DNA of 64,000 bases from positions 744,001-808,000 of the forward strand of contig CM074705.1 in NCBI GenBank assembly GCA_037367355.1. The letters run 5' to 3'. The position numbers and the translations under genes were made by a program. The stretch is from Neoscytalidium dimidiatum. Taxonomy: Eukaryota; Ascomycota; Dothideomycetes; Botryosphaeriales; Botryosphaeriaceae. The notes beneath the pieces were generated by a model. The model did no database searches, was not told the DNA's origin, and was given only the letters and a program-made list of their open reading frames with translations. Of the stretch, positions 21,595 to 32,735 are shown in pieces; within the stretch, counting starts at the first letter, position 1; the number at the start of each line of letters is the position of its first letter.

Positions 21595-24075
21595 GGCCCC
21601 CTGCGAGGGTGGTGGCGGTGCTGGAGGACTATTTCCCTGATCTGGAATGCTGGTGTGGAAAGGGTTGGCGTGTCTGTCGTTGCACGGGACCGCAGGGCAA
21701 AAAATTTTTTTTTTTTTTGCAAGGGATTGCTCCGAAGAGGGGCCAGGCCTTTGTTTGCATCAAAGTGATCTCCGCAATGGACATGCAGCTGGTTGCAGTC
21801 TTTCTGGCTCGCCAATGATGTGCTTTCGATGGTATCTCAGTCTTTCATTGGGACTGGGGACATTTAGCGTACTGGGTGCAAGACGGTATGTCTGAGCATT
21901 GGATAGAACTTCTTCTGGGAACTTCAGAGAGGTATATTTGGGATCAAAAAATTCGAAGCCACCTCATGAATACGTTTTTCCCAATGCTCTGGCCTAAAGG
22001 CTAGTGGATCATGTAGACAACTAGTGTAAGTTTTGTAGATGGGTGCGGACGTCTTGCAATTTCCCAAAGCCTAAGTGTGAACGCTCTGGGTGAATTGGTC
22101 GTTTGTAAGACCTTTCATCCAGATGCTGACCCTTTTTCTGACAGGTCAATGACGTGAAGAGTCGAGCGGCGAATTCGAAAACCGGCCTGAGTCGAAGCAA
22201 GTATTGGTATTCGGTCTCATGATTTGGTGTTACAACACTCTAGGAGGTGATCTAGTGGGGTACTGTACACTTCGCGCTGTTCTAAGATATTATAGTCCAA
22301 CGGTGAGCTACTGTTCTGACGGCTCGCACGGGTGCTGTGCAGTACGACTAGGGCTGTGTACCAAGGCCAGTCTCTTTCTTACAAACAATCGCATTCCTTC
22401 ACTTCTAGCTCAGAACCCTTTGCGATTGTGGAGGTTACAATGAATTTCGGTGCTTCTAAATCGGTATCCCGTAGAAAAAAAAAAGCCGAAAACTTTCCCG
22501 ACAAGTCGAAACGGAGGGATGGGCCAACTATTAGTGGGATAACTGATGGAAGAAGCCAAAGTATCAAGAAGCGTCTAGGGCCTGGGATCCCTAGACACGA
22601 CAAGGCCTGTCAGGTGAGGAATGTTCATGCCGTGTGTTCCGCGGCAAGCTGCATATGAAACGAGGCAGATAATGCCCTGAGCTCCAGGTTGACGGGAGGT
22701 CGCTGAGGGGTGTCGGAGCCAATTAGACTCACGTGAAACTGGATGTTACGTGCGAGTGCAGGGATTGCTGACAGCGTAAATACAACATCCGTTTCGGACG
22801 CCCTAGACCTTCAACATGAGGACTGGTGTAGGTGTCTGCCCCTGATGAAGACAAACTTGGCTTGAGCAGTACGCTCACCCGGAAGGCTAGCACGGGATTG
22901 TCAGAGTCGACGAATAATGGCCAGGTGGGAGGTTCGATGGTGGTCCGTCGTCTGCATGGCTGTGATGCTGAGGAGATAAGGTTGTCCCCGGTAGCTCGAG
23001 AACGGCGCGTTTAGACGCTATTGACTGCTGCTTGGCCCAGGTCATGAATGACGACGGAGGAAGGAGAGCGGCGCTCAGCTGCGGGGACGCGTCAGGAGCA
23101 TAGCGGCGGCGCCGCGGATGCGCAAAAAGAAAGCAGGGCGGCTGCGAGGCAGACGAAACGAGAGAGAGCGCGCGAGGGACATGTCGAGGTGGGAACAACG
23201 TTGGGCTGCCGTCATGGGTCTCGGAGGGTCTCGGCGAGGAGAGCACTGGGGATCAGTGGAGCACAGGGCAAGGCAGCAAGTCGCAGCAGTCTCCGCAGCC
23301 AATGGCCGGCGATCAAGCGCAGGGGCAGCGACCGCGTCGAGGGCCGCGCACAGCTAAGCCCAGCCGGCCCGCCGCTCCCAGAGTTTATCGATCGGAGCTG
23401 TGGCCTGGACGCCCTCCCTCCGCGCGCTCAGGTCCAGCTTCTCTTCCATCGCAACAACGGCCGGCCCGCTGACCATCGTCGCCCTCGCGCTTTAATTCAG
23501 CATTCCTCCTTTCAAGCTCCGGCCCAATTCGCTTTTTCGTCTCGCGCTGTGCGCTCCACCTGCAATTCACCGCGCCTACAGTCACCGGTACGTTGACCGG
23601 CGATCATCAGTGCCAGCCCTTCCACCCTGGGAAGCGCCAGTGTCATACGTACAACCCGAAATGCCGCGCTCCGGCTCCTCCACGCGCTGAAGAAGCAGCC
23701 ACTCCCCCGATTTGTACTCTTGCTCGCTGGCTGCTCGACCCGCATATCTGCCGCTGTTGGAGGAGGAAGGAGAGACGGAACGGAAGGTAGAAGCCAGGAA
23801 CATTGATACCAGTCATTCGTACTCCTGCGTCACTTCAAGCTGAACGATCCTCCGACTCCCGTACACGCCTTCGCGAGCGGAATTCCAGCTTCGACGACCA
23901 ATAAGCGCTCTCGCATCCCCACTCCTACGCCTATATCCGTATCTTGATAATTGTCGTGCCCTCGCGCAGCTCACTCCACCCACGCCCGCAAACGCAGCCT
24001 CTTTCTGCTCACCAGAACCACCTCCCGTAATCCAAGGCTTTTCTCCTCGGCAAAGCTACACCTCTTTCGGCTACA
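21595..24075. other. Long intergenic / leader region before 24076 gene
   Basis: 2.5 kb with no convincing gene. The left part (to about 22.8 kb) is AT-balanced and feature-poor. The right part (23.1-24.07 kb) is GC-rich and becomes strongly pyrimidine-rich on the + strand towards 24075, as in many fungal promoters and leaders. Short frames at 23048-23596 and 23593-23790 could be upstream ORFs, but nothing supports translation. Confidence 0.5.
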
Positions 24076-24971
24076 ATGCCAACGTATCTGCTGCACGGCT
24101 TTCGCTGGCCTCGCAACTTGATTAGGATACACATCATTCTGGAGAATCTCGACGATGCGGCAGCAGAATGGCTCATGGCGCCAGCAACGAGAGAATGTCT
24201 GAAGGAGAATTTCCAGAGGAAATTTGCGGAGCCAATGAAGGGACTACCAACCCTACAATTCATCGAGCAGTTCGATGTCGAGTTAGCAGAGAAGGGTGAC
24301 AATGTACAGCCGTACGCATATGTGGCAGACGTGGTTGAGGAGATTAAGCTTGGCGTTGAAGTTGGCGAGGTAATGGGTCGTGGTGTGCCGAATGAGCAGT
24401 GGGCTTCAATCACCTCTCTGCGCGACCAGGTCGCGCCAGGTGAGAAAGTCGGATGGTTTGTTGTCGTTTGCCAGGACACCGAGCGTCGACCACCATCCAT
24501 ACTTGAAGAATACTACGAGGAAGAGGAGGCATACGAGGACGAGTCTGTGATTGAGGAGCTCGAAGCGGACATGCGGGATGTGGCATTAGCGAACGGCAAC
24601 AGCTATGGCTACTCGAAATCACCACACGAACAAGTGAATGGGCCAGTGAACGGCCACGCTGCAGTGAGGGTGCATATTCAGAACACGCCGAGTGTCAGCA
24701 AGAGCACAAAGAGCGGCAGCACGAGCAGTATGACGAAAGAGAACACTGAACAGCGCCCAAGCACAAGCAGGAGCATGAAAAAGTGGTTCAGTGGGCTGGG
24801 ACAGCTTAAGAAAGCAAAGAGGTGAGACATGCACTCATTTGATGACTTTTTCTTCACGTTTGCTACAGTGCAATTCTGACATCTTGCAGTCTCAAAGATC
24901 TCCGCAAACTCGAAAGCGAAAAGGCCAAGGAAATGGCCATGCCGCCCCCTCTTCCTGGTACAGCTGTCTAG
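24076..24971 (+). CDS. Conserved filamentous-ascomycete protein, function unknown
   Basis: 275 residues from exons 24076-24821 and 24890-24971; the 68-nt intron has a donor just before an in-frame TGA and splits an Ser codon (AG-T). The N-terminal 140 residues form a conserved block (MPTYLLHGFRWPR, IRIHIILENLDDAAAEWL, QPYAYVADVVEEI, APGEKVGWFVVVCQDTERRPP) that I recognise from many filamentous ascomycete genomes, where it is listed as hypothetical or loosely as a developmental regulator. The middle is acidic (EEYYEEEEAYEDE), then Ser/Thr/Lys-rich and disordered, and the C-terminus is basic and amphipathic (MKKWFSGLGQLKKAKR, SLKDLRKLESEKAKEM). No catalytic motif is visible. The W-F-x-G-L and leucine/lysine pattern at the end might mediate membrane or protein binding. 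Confidence 0.78.
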
Positions 24972-25602
24972 ATTACTTTTATCTTCACAACCCACGATCA
25001 CTTTAATATCCTTCCAAACTTGAAGGAAGAGCATTTATCCCGGAGTCGGCGTCTTTCTGTTTCGGTGCACTATTTGCATATTTTCACCACATCTTCACCC
25101 TTCCCATGATCAAGTGTATGACGCTATCATGGTTAAACAGGAACTTAACGGTCAACGTGATATGTCGCGCCTAAATATTTTTTTTGTCTATGTGAAGATC
25201 AATAGCTTCCTGGAGCTGGAAAAAAGTCTTAGGGTTGCACAATGATTTGAGTATTTGGGTTTCCGAAGACAAAAGGAGCATGGCCTGGAGGAGTTTTCTG
25301 AAGCACGCATTCGTTGTTACGTACCGAATCTATATACCAACTAATTATCTTGCTCTGCCATGGACAAGAACGTGCGAGTTATCGTCCACTAAAAGATCAC
25401 AAGACATGGAAACTGATTCATCATACATGTTTTATTCCACGCGGATTCGAAATACCTGTTTAAGAACTGTAATTAACTGTGGTGTTAGGGGAGTCTGCAG
25501 GTCTCGAAATCCATATCGACTCACTCGCATGCAGTGTCAGTAATGAACCACACTTCGTCTCATCATAATACTCATACTTAGTCAATCACTAGCAACGCTC
25601 TC
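24972..25602. other. Intergenic, convergent 3' sides
   Basis: AT-rich spacer between convergent genes. A 102-codon frame at 25235-25543 has no family match. Nothing else seen. Confidence 0.55.
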
Positions 25603-26679
25603 CTACCTCTTCAATGCTGCAAACCTCTTCGCCAACTCGTCCACATCGGGTATCTTTCCCCCAGGCCCATCATCCTTCTTCTTCGCCTTCCCCTCTTCTT
25701 CCACCTTCTTCAACTTCCCGCTAGGCTTCAAATCTGGCGGCCCAGGCAGCTTGACCTTCGGCGCCACATTTTCCGAGCTGGGACTAGGCGGCGCGATTCG
25801 CAACGGGCTCGCCGGCCCCAGCTTCTTCGGGGGCGTCGCCTTCGTCAGGTCCTCAGCCTCGAGCGGAGCCTCTAGCGCCTTGACCTTCTCCCCATCGCCC
25901 GGCTCGTCGTCGTCGTCGTCATCCGCATTGTCCCCGTCCTCTTCCCCGGCGCGCTCCTCGGGTTCGCCGGGCACGTGGACGCCGTACGCGCGTGCGATCT
26001 CGCGCATGTACGCGTCGACGAGCGCCGGAGCGGGCGTCTCGACTTTCAGCTTGTTGAGCACGCGCTCAGCCACCCCTTCGCCCTCCATCGCCGACAGCGC
26101 GAAGTCCTTGCCGAACTTCTCCACCAGCAGCGCGCGCGCGGCGTGCAGCTCCTTCACCTCGGTCCGCGGAGCGGCGTATATCAGGCTGCGCACGGCCTCT
26201 TCGAGGCCCGGGTCGCATTGCGGGTGGGACGGGGAGGTGGGACGGAGGGATGGCGAGGACGAGGGAGGGTCGAGGAGCTGGGAGCGCGCAAGGAGAAGTT
26301 CGCAGTAGAGCTCGAGGATCTCGTGGAGTTCGGTGGTGATGTCTTGCCGGATGATGTTCTCAATGCGGATTTTGGCCGATTCAAGCTTGCCTTGCTGTTG
26401 GGTGGTTGCGTCAGTGGGGGTGACGCTCGGTTGTGGTAAAAGTTGCGGGGGCATGGTGATGGGGTATGGGGTGACTTCTTATGGGGAACGGACTTCGAGG
26501 AGCTGTGCCATCTGGCGTCGTGATTGTTTCGCGAGCGCCGTGTCCTTCTGTTGCGTCATGCGTAGACGTGATATCGAGAGCTTGAGCTGCACCTTGAGGC
26601 GCGACTGCAGGAGCTGGGTTAGCCTGAGTTGGATTGCAGAGGCCGGGCGTTATCTTACGACTAAGGTTGGAGGAGGCAT
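25603..26679 (-). CDS. IST1: IST1, ESCRT-III-associated regulator of Vps4
   Basis: Ist1 family protein that binds Did2/CHMP1 and the AAA ATPase Vps4 to tune ESCRT-III disassembly in multivesicular-body sorting and abscission. Exons (minus): 26679-26659, 26604-26494, 26394-25603 (307 residues); introns 26605-26658 and 26395-26493. The helical Ist1 core spans about the first 190 residues: LKVQLKLSISRLRMTQQKDTALAKQ..QMAQLLE, then QGKLESAKIRIENIIRQD and ELHEILELYCELLLAR. An acidic, Pro-rich disordered region follows. The extreme C-terminus DVDELAKRFAALKR fits the MIM1 consensus (D/E-x-x-L-x-x-R-L/F-x-x-L-K/R), the Vps4 MIT-binding motif. The second donor (GTCCGT) is weak, but the junction LLE-QGKLESA is the family norm. 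It is divergent from the LENG1-like gene over 351 nt. Confidence 0.92.
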
Positions 26680-27030
26680 AATGAGGTGTGCTGTCTTGGA
26701 CAGCGTTGGAGATTGAGCGAAGAAATAGTATAGGAATACAAAGATGCGATGGTGGATAGTGGTGCCTTGGTTCGGCACCCGAGCTGTGAACGCTGCCCCA
26801 CAGGCGCTCGGCGGGGTCTGCAGCAAGGATCCCTGCATTTACCTACGCAGATCAATGCACCGCGTACGCTCTTAGACGCGTTCGCCGCACTCTCTCTGCA
26901 CGCGATAACTACCCGCCTTCTCACTTCCTCGATTAGCTAACTTGTACCTGGCATCCAAGCCTCGACTGTCTGTACTTCGACTACAACGAATGCATTCATT
27001 GCGTTATCGACGCTCGTTTAAAGACTCAAG
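26680..27030. promoter_or_regulatory. Divergent promoter, IST1 / LENG1-like gene
   Basis: A 351-nt region between two divergent starts, so it must hold both promoters and leaders. No specific element was identified with confidence. Confidence 0.45.
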
Positions 27031-28236
27031 ATGCCGCTTCACCTGCTAGGAAAGAAATCATGGAACGTCTACAACCCTGCCAACATCGAGCGAGTCCGTC
27101 GCGATGAAGCTGCCGCCCAAGCACGCGAAGAGGAGGCTGAACGCCGCATGGACGAATATGACGCGGCACGTCGGATAGCCGTCCTTCGCGGCGAGAAGCC
27201 ACCCTCGCCTCCTCCAGACCTCGTCGAAGACGGACACAAGCCGCGTCATGAAAGCACACAGAGGGGCTCAAAACGAAGGAGATTGGCGGGAGAGGACGAT
27301 ACAGATCGCGATATTCGTGTGGCACGGGAGACAGCTGAGCAAGGCCGGGAGCTGCAGGAGCAACTCGTCAAGTTCTCTCAGAACAAGGAGACGAGTGATG
27401 CACCTTTGATGGATCATCGTGGCCATATCGATCTGTTTCCTATGGACCATAAGGCTATGCGTAAAGCAGAGAAGAATGCTGGGCGTGAAGCCGAAGAGGC
27501 TAAGAAAAAGCAAGAACTCGAGGATCTATATACCATGCGTTTCGCAAATGCAGCGGGTAGGGGAAGCGGTGGCAAGCCTTGGTACACCAACACCACGAAG
27601 GGCTCTGCTGTTGGAGTCTCTGGAGATCTGGAAGAGCCCGGTAAAGACGTTTGGGGCCGCGAGGACCCAGGACGAAAAAATCGCGAAAGAATGCGCATGG
27701 ATGCCAGTGATCCGCTTGCCTTCATGAAGAAAGCTCAGGTGCAGCTCAAGGAAGCAGAAAGAGATCGCAAGCGCTGGGCCGCTGAAAGAGAACGTGACAT
27801 GATGACCATGAGAGCTCCTGATGAGGACAAATCTCGTTCGGGGCGCAGAAGGAGATATTTGCTCCGCCAAAACGAGGATGTGGATATCGGTGAACTGGAG
27901 GGCTTTAATCTGGATCCCATTGCTGTCAAAGAGGCGAAACCACGACATGAACGAAAGCATGAACACAGATCATCAAGGCATCACAAGCGGCATCGCAGCA
28001 GAAGCCGAAGTTGGGATAAGGAGCACCACCGATTTCGGCGCGATAAAAGCAAGAGCAAGAGCAAGAGCAAGAGCAAGAGCAAGAGCAGGAGCAGGAGCCC
28101 AGATACAGGGAGGCATAGGTCACATCGCAGCTCAAGGAAGCGGAGTAGGAGTCGAGAGTCCAGACGCGACCACACAGGTCGCCATTCAAGTAGGCATAGA
28201 CCTGAGCAGGATGAGCGACGGAAGCATGGCAACTGA
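27031..28236 (+). CDS. LENG1-like CIR N-terminal domain, RS-rich splicing-related protein
   Basis: 401 residues in one exon. It starts with a CIR N-terminal domain (LGKKSWNVYNPANIERVRRDEA), the hallmark shared by LENG1, Cwc25 and CIR; the LGKKSWNV..ANIERVRRDEA form and the later GKPWYTN..., KDVWGREDP, DPLAFMKKAQVQLKEAERDRKRW blocks favour the LENG1 homologue over Cwc25. Coiled-coil-like charged helices dominate the centre. The C-terminus is rich in Arg/Ser and Lys/Ser: a run of Lys-Ser dipeptides encoded by a hexanucleotide repeat (28046-28087), then RSRS and SHRSSRKRSRS. Such tails target nuclear speckles and are phosphorylated by SR kinases in known proteins. A role in pre-mRNA processing is inferred from domain type. 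Confidence 0.85.
   Translation: MPLHLLGKKSWNVYNPANIERVRRDEAAAQAREEEAERRMDEYDAARRIAVLRGEKPPSPPPDLVEDGHKPRHESTQRGSKRRRLAGEDDTDRDIRVARETAEQGRELQEQLVKFSQNKETSDAPLMDHRGHIDLFPMDHKAMRKAEKNAGREAEEAKKKQELEDLYTMRFANAAGRGSGGKPWYTNTTKGSAVGVSGDLEEPGKDVWGREDPGRKNRERMRMDASDPLAFMKKAQVQLKEAERDRKRWAAERERDMMTMRAPDEDKSRSGRRRRYLLRQNEDVDIGELEGFNLDPIAVKEAKPRHERKHEHRSSRHHKRHRSRSRSWDKEHHRFRRDKSKSKSKSKSKSKSRSRSPDTGRHRSHRSSRKRSRSRESRRDHTGRHSSRHRPEQDERRKHGN
28046..28087 (+). repeat. Coding hexanucleotide repeat (AAGAGC-type)
   Basis: About seven copies of a hexamer encoding Lys-Ser within the LENG1-like gene, with A-to-G variants (AGGAGC, Arg-Ser) continuing after it. A site prone to length change by slippage. Confidence 0.8.
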
Positions 28237-29371
28237 ATGATACGAGGCTGAGTCCATGGATATCTAATAACAGAGCCGTTTCATGAATAGTTTAGTTAGT
28301 CGTCCAAGCGTGGACGGTCGACACGATCAGCACACCTTCACGTCCGGGTGACTTTTTCCAACTCCATACCTCATCTCATGCTCCGCAGTGACAAGACAAT
28401 CAATGACATCCTCATTAGTCATCCCGTTGATGACTTTATCGATCTCGTCATCCTCGTGACACTCGACTTACATTAATGGACGGCTCGTTGAAGAGGGGCA
28501 ACTTAAATAGTCATTCGCATCACATTATCCCGTATTCATTCCACATCAGAACCCAAGATTGACCGTTCTCTTTCGTAAACTCGGGTTGCTCCCGCAAAGC
28601 CTGCGAATCAACCGGGTAGGAATGAAGAGCAATAGAAAGTTCTTATGTTACTGCCAGTCACAAGACCAAAATTTATCAGGCCTTTCCGATCAACGAAACC
28701 AACAAATCGTGAATGTTGTTGATCAACTAAAGGCGGTACTGGTGAGGAGCACGCGAGGTTAATTATCTAAATGTTGTAACCGAAAGGCTCTCTTCGGCTA
28801 CCATTGACCCGTGCTGGCAGAGGTCGCCAGGACGTGAACGTCATTGGCCTCGTTAGGTATCAACGTCCGTACGCCTGCTTCAGCTACTCACTGCATGGTT
28901 TGCGATAGTTTTTTGGGAGGGATTTCTTGAAAGCCACTGACATTGCTGCTGGCTCCGTGGTAAGATGTAGTATTAGAGTTGGAACGCTCAAAAGCGTTGA
29001 TACCGGACTCAAGCTTGACCTGCTGATTCCTGCGGTGTCTACTTCAAGGAAAGCCGAATACTGTTTCATTTCGACGGCATGGAAGGCTGCAGCGATGAGT
29101 TGATATGACTCGGAATGACGCACAAAAGAGCCAGCAGATGGGATAAAGAGGGGGTGGGTACTCGCTTATTTCTGGCCGCCTGCGCAGGGCGAAGCGCTGC
29201 AGCTTTCCGGCTGCGACAAAATTGGCTGGGTGATGGGGCTAATCGTCGGCGTTTCGGAAGATAGCCCTAACCGAAGATTGACCTGCCCACAGAAGCGTCA
29301 AAACTCCTACTCATCTACCCGCACGTACTAACGAAGCAGGACATCGACCAGCCCGACGACAATCATCCAAA
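28237..29371. other. Intergenic, LENG1-like gene to eL19
   Basis: 1.1 kb holding a 3' UTR and the eL19 promoter. Two short frames (28559-28762, 28884-29123) have no family match. Nothing else seen. Confidence 0.55.
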
Positions 29372-30310
29372 ATGTAAGAACCGCTCGTCAGACCGATTCC
29401 ACGACCCCGCCCGCACGAATTGCGCCCGTCGACATGCTGCATCGCCTTCGCACGTGCGCTGTAGCGCTCCTCCTTGTCGTCACGTCGCCACTGCGCCCGC
29501 AACTTCCGCACCGCCTTCAACAACCGCAGGAACAGCATCGCTGACATTCTTTTTTCTCGTCCATAGGGTCAATCTTCGTACGCAGAAGCGCTTGGCGGCT
29601 TCCGTCGTCGGCTGCGGCAAGCGCAAGATCTGGCTTGACCCCAACGAGGTCAACGAGATCTCCAACGCCAACTCCCGCCAGACCATCCGCAAGCTGGTCG
29701 CCGATGGCCTCATCATCAAGAAGCCCGTTACCATGCACTCCCGTGCCCGCGCCAGGGAGCTGAACGCCGCCCGCCGCATCGGTCGCCACCGTGGCTACGG
29801 TAAGAGGAAGGGTACCAAGGACGCTCGTATGCCTAGGTAGGCACATACCCCGTGGACCAGCCACCGATAAGGACAACGGTTGCTTGAGCATCAAAAAGTG
29901 TTGGGAGAGCTTGCACGAATTGGTCGCTGATGTGGTCGGAATACAGCCAGGTCCTCTGGATGCGCCGTCTTCGTGTCCTCCGCCGTCTCCTGGTCAAGTA
30001 CCGTGCCAGCGGCAAGATTGACAAGCACCTCTACCACGAGCTCTACCACCTGAGCAAGGGTAACACCTTCAAGCACAAGCGCGCCCTCGTTGAGCACGTA
30101 GGTTTTCGTGATGACATCATGACTGGGTCTTCACGCTCACATATATGACAGATCCACAAGGCCAAGGCCGAGAAGCAGCGTGAGAGGATCCTCAAGGAGG
30201 AGATGGACGCCAAGCGTGCCAAGACCAAGGCTGCCCGCGAGAGGAGGCAGGAGCGCGTCACGGCCAAGAGACTGGCTCTGGCGGCCGACGACGAGGAGAA
30301 GAAGGCGTAA
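29372..30310 (+). CDS. RPL19: 60S ribosomal protein eL19
   Basis: Large-subunit ribosomal protein near the peptide exit tunnel and intersubunit bridges. Exons: 29372-29373, 29567-29836, 29947-30097, 30152-30310 (193 residues). The first coding exon is only AT: a GTAAGA donor follows, and the next exon starts with the G that completes the ATG, then GTC AAT CTT ([11 protein letters not shown]). Later landmarks are [32 protein letters not shown] and the long basic C-terminal helix [16 protein letters not shown]. Introns: 193, 110 and 54 nt. All junctions reproduce the conserved family sequence. Multiple introns, including one at the start codon, are typical of fungal ribosomal protein genes. Confidence 0.96.
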
Positions 30311-30887
30311 GCGATGACTTTCAGGAGGGTGCAGGTGACGTCTGGCGTGGGTTTTTGAAAAAGGGCAAAACGGAAGTCCCTTTCTCCAGATTATTTACAG
30401 GCACCAGAGGTCACGGTTTCTTCATGTACGTCCGGGTCATTGCAAATGGAGCTTTACGTCTTCGGGCTCTCCGGTGGTCCTGCTACACGTCTTAAGGCTA
30501 ATCGTGAGGGGTCTCCTGGGATGGCTGTGAATTGGGAGAAGAACAAAAATCGACGGGTTTATCAAAAATTCTGGGGGTTAATACCATTTCTTTGCTGATT
30601 AGGGTTGATATAACAAACTGCGCTCACAACCAGCAACCTCCCCAAAGCCTTTGCTACAAGCCCACGATTCCCAGAAAAGTGAAAGCTACTCTCATTGTTA
30701 GCTCTGCTGAACATGGTTTCTGCAATAGGTCATTTTCCACAGCTGGTTGTCCACGCCTCCGCTCTATTCCGCAAGCGGCAACCCGGCTACTGACGCGGTA
30801 GTGGAAAGGCTTAATCAGAATGTCTCACTTCTTACAATCATCACCTCTACTAAACATCACCCACTCTGCTGCACACACACGAACACC
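30311..30887. other. Intergenic, eL19 to GLOD5-like gene
   Basis: 577 nt with the eL19 3' UTR and the next promoter. No gene or repeat seen. Confidence 0.55.
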
Positions 30888-31833
30888 ATGGCTTCTCGTT
30901 TCGACGTCAAATCTATTGACCATGTCGTCTTGACTGTGCGCTCTATACCCGCGACAGTGAATTTCTACACTCAGAAGTTGGGAATGAGGCACGAGGTCTT
31001 TACCTCGGCCAAGAATCCTGGGGTGGAGCGGTACGTCTGCGCTTTCTCCCGCTTACGACACCGCCTTCGCCCCGAGTCATTTACACGCAACCCATCAGCA
31101 GCATCAGCCAAGGGCAATGAGTATGAAGAAAATGAAGAAAAAAGAAAGAAATTACGACCGATTCCATTTTTGATCCTACGATCAACCATGATATCCTACC
31201 AAAGTCACGCATCATGCATCGTTTCGCCTTTCTCTATCCAATCTAATCCTTTCCTTGGCATGCTTCCTCTGAGTCAGTGCCCTAGGGCTTATAAATAACT
31301 AATAAGTAAACAGCCATGCTCTCGTCTTCGGCAGCCAGAAGATCAATCTCCACCAAAGCGGTCAAGAATTTGAGCCAAAGGCTCAGACCGTTCAGCCGGG
31401 TAGCGGAGATCTATGTTTCCTGACGGACACCAAAATCGAGGATGTGCTCAACGAACTGAAGGGCAGCGGTATCGAGGTGAGATGCAGTAATCCCCAAGGC
31501 ATTTCATCCAGATTTGTCACAACTAGAGTGTCTGAAAGAGCCATTGAAATCGATTATAATTCCTATATCAATTCGCTAACAGACATGATATTGCCGTATC
31601 CGCATGACAACGGTCTATTTACTGACGAGTTTGTTGGATTGTAGGTTCTCGAAGGAGGTGGCATAGTTGATAGAACGGGCGCCGTGGGAAAATTGCGCAG
31701 CGTCTACTGCAGAGATCCGGATGGCAACCTCATTGAGTAAGCCCCAACAATTTTCGATCCAGAACCACTTTTGCGCCAATTTAGGATCGTTGTTGACTTT
31801 AATGAATGATCTAGGGTTTCGAACTATGTCTAG
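30888..31833 (+). CDS. VOC-family protein, GLOD5-like glyoxalase domain
   Basis: 138 residues from exons 30888-31030, 31314-31476, 31645-31736 and 31815-31833. One vicinal-oxygen-chelate domain covers the whole protein: SIDHVVLTVRSIPATVNFYTQKLGM, then HALVFGSQKINLHQSGQEFEPKA, then SVYCRDPDGNLIEVSNYV. This order matches human GLOD5. Putative metal ligands are the His of DHVVL, the His of NLHQ and the Glu of NLIE. The final 19-nt exon completes IEVSNYV; a TAA at 31738 would otherwise cut the protein at IE. The reaction of GLOD5 is unknown; the fold is shared with glyoxalase I and extradiol dioxygenases. Three introns (283, 168 and 78 nt) in so short a gene is notable. Confidence 0.87.
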
Positions 31834-31996
31834 GCAAGGCCATACGACGGAGACTGGGCTTCAAATCTGGGCAAGAGGCAGACCTGCGCTTTACGTAGCT
31901 CATCAGTACTAAATAGGACGGCTGCAAGGGAAACAGCTCTCGAATACGCGCAGAGAAACTGAGATGTTACCGCACTTAACATGTTACAAAATTCAC

Positions 31997-32735
31997 ACCG
32001 TCGGCATAAGCAAGTTGATGGGTGTCGCGCGCCAGGCCGCCAGCGAGCGCCTCGCCGCCGGCGCGGAGGCTCGGCGCAACATGCTGGACTCGGCTGTGCT
32101 AGACAGGCGCCAGTCCGAGTTCGAGATCCTGCTCCTTTGTTGTCGCGGTAGCGACACCGCCGTTGCTGCCGCTGCCCGCGGCACCCTGCTCTACCTGCTG
32201 CCGACGCTGGTGGCCCTGGTAAAGCCGCCGAGGGAGATGGATGATGTAGCTGGAGGACGACAAGATCTCGGTTCCGTCACAAACGGTGAGGCGAAGGAAC
32301 TGCTGTGCTTGAAGGCTGTGATCATGGAGGACCTGCGTATATATCCGCTCTTGACTGGGTTGTTGGCTAATGAGGTCCCGCTGCAGGGCGAGGTCATCAG
32401 CGGCAGGTTCGTGTCCGGCGACACCAACAGCAGCCAACGCATCTGGTAGGCCAAGTGCGAAGTGAAGGTGTTCGACGTGGATGTAGAGGTGTTCAGGCTG
32501 GAGCAGTTGGCAGAGGAGATGAATGAAAAGAAGCTGCGGTCGATGGAAGACACGGTCGGGTGCGCTTCGAGCTCGGGAGATGAATATGTTTGGAGAAGGG
32601 GCTCACGCTAATTGTGTTGAATAAGGGCTTCGCGGAGGTGAGTTTACGAAACTTTTATAGATATGTGTTCAAAGGCTAACTCCACACGACAGCACCTCCG
32701 CAAATTTGACTTCGCCGTTCTTTGCTCGATGAAGC
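31997..32735 (+). pseudogene. Cytochrome P450 relic (3' part)
   Basis: Degenerate C-terminal third of a fungal cytochrome P450 of the pisatin-demethylase / benzoate-hydroxylase-like type. Recognisable in order: a KLMGVAR helix, an I-helix remnant (LLCCRGSDTAVAA, cf. AGSDTT), the K-helix ExxR region VIMEDLRIYP with GLLANEVPLQGEVISGRFV, the VKVFDVDVEVFRLEQ segment, EKKLRSMEDTVG, and after a remnant intron (about 32640-32690) LRKFDFAV. An in-frame TAG at 32447-32449 interrupts before AKCEVKVF. The heme loop is destroyed: the conserved FGxGRxxCxG is replaced by a Cys-free SSSGDEYVWRRGSR segment, followed by a stop and a frame change. The N-terminal two thirds are absent. It cannot encode an active enzyme. 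Confidence 0.8.

Noticed and set aside
27031..28236. Cwc25 identity for the CIR-domain protein
   Set aside because: The LGKKSWNVYN...VRRDEA and GKPWYTN/DPLAFMKKAQ blocks match LENG1 better than Cwc25.
30098..30151. C/D box snoRNA in eL19 intron 3
   Set aside because: A GTGATGA C-box-like string occurs, but there is no CTGA D box and the intron is only 54 nt.
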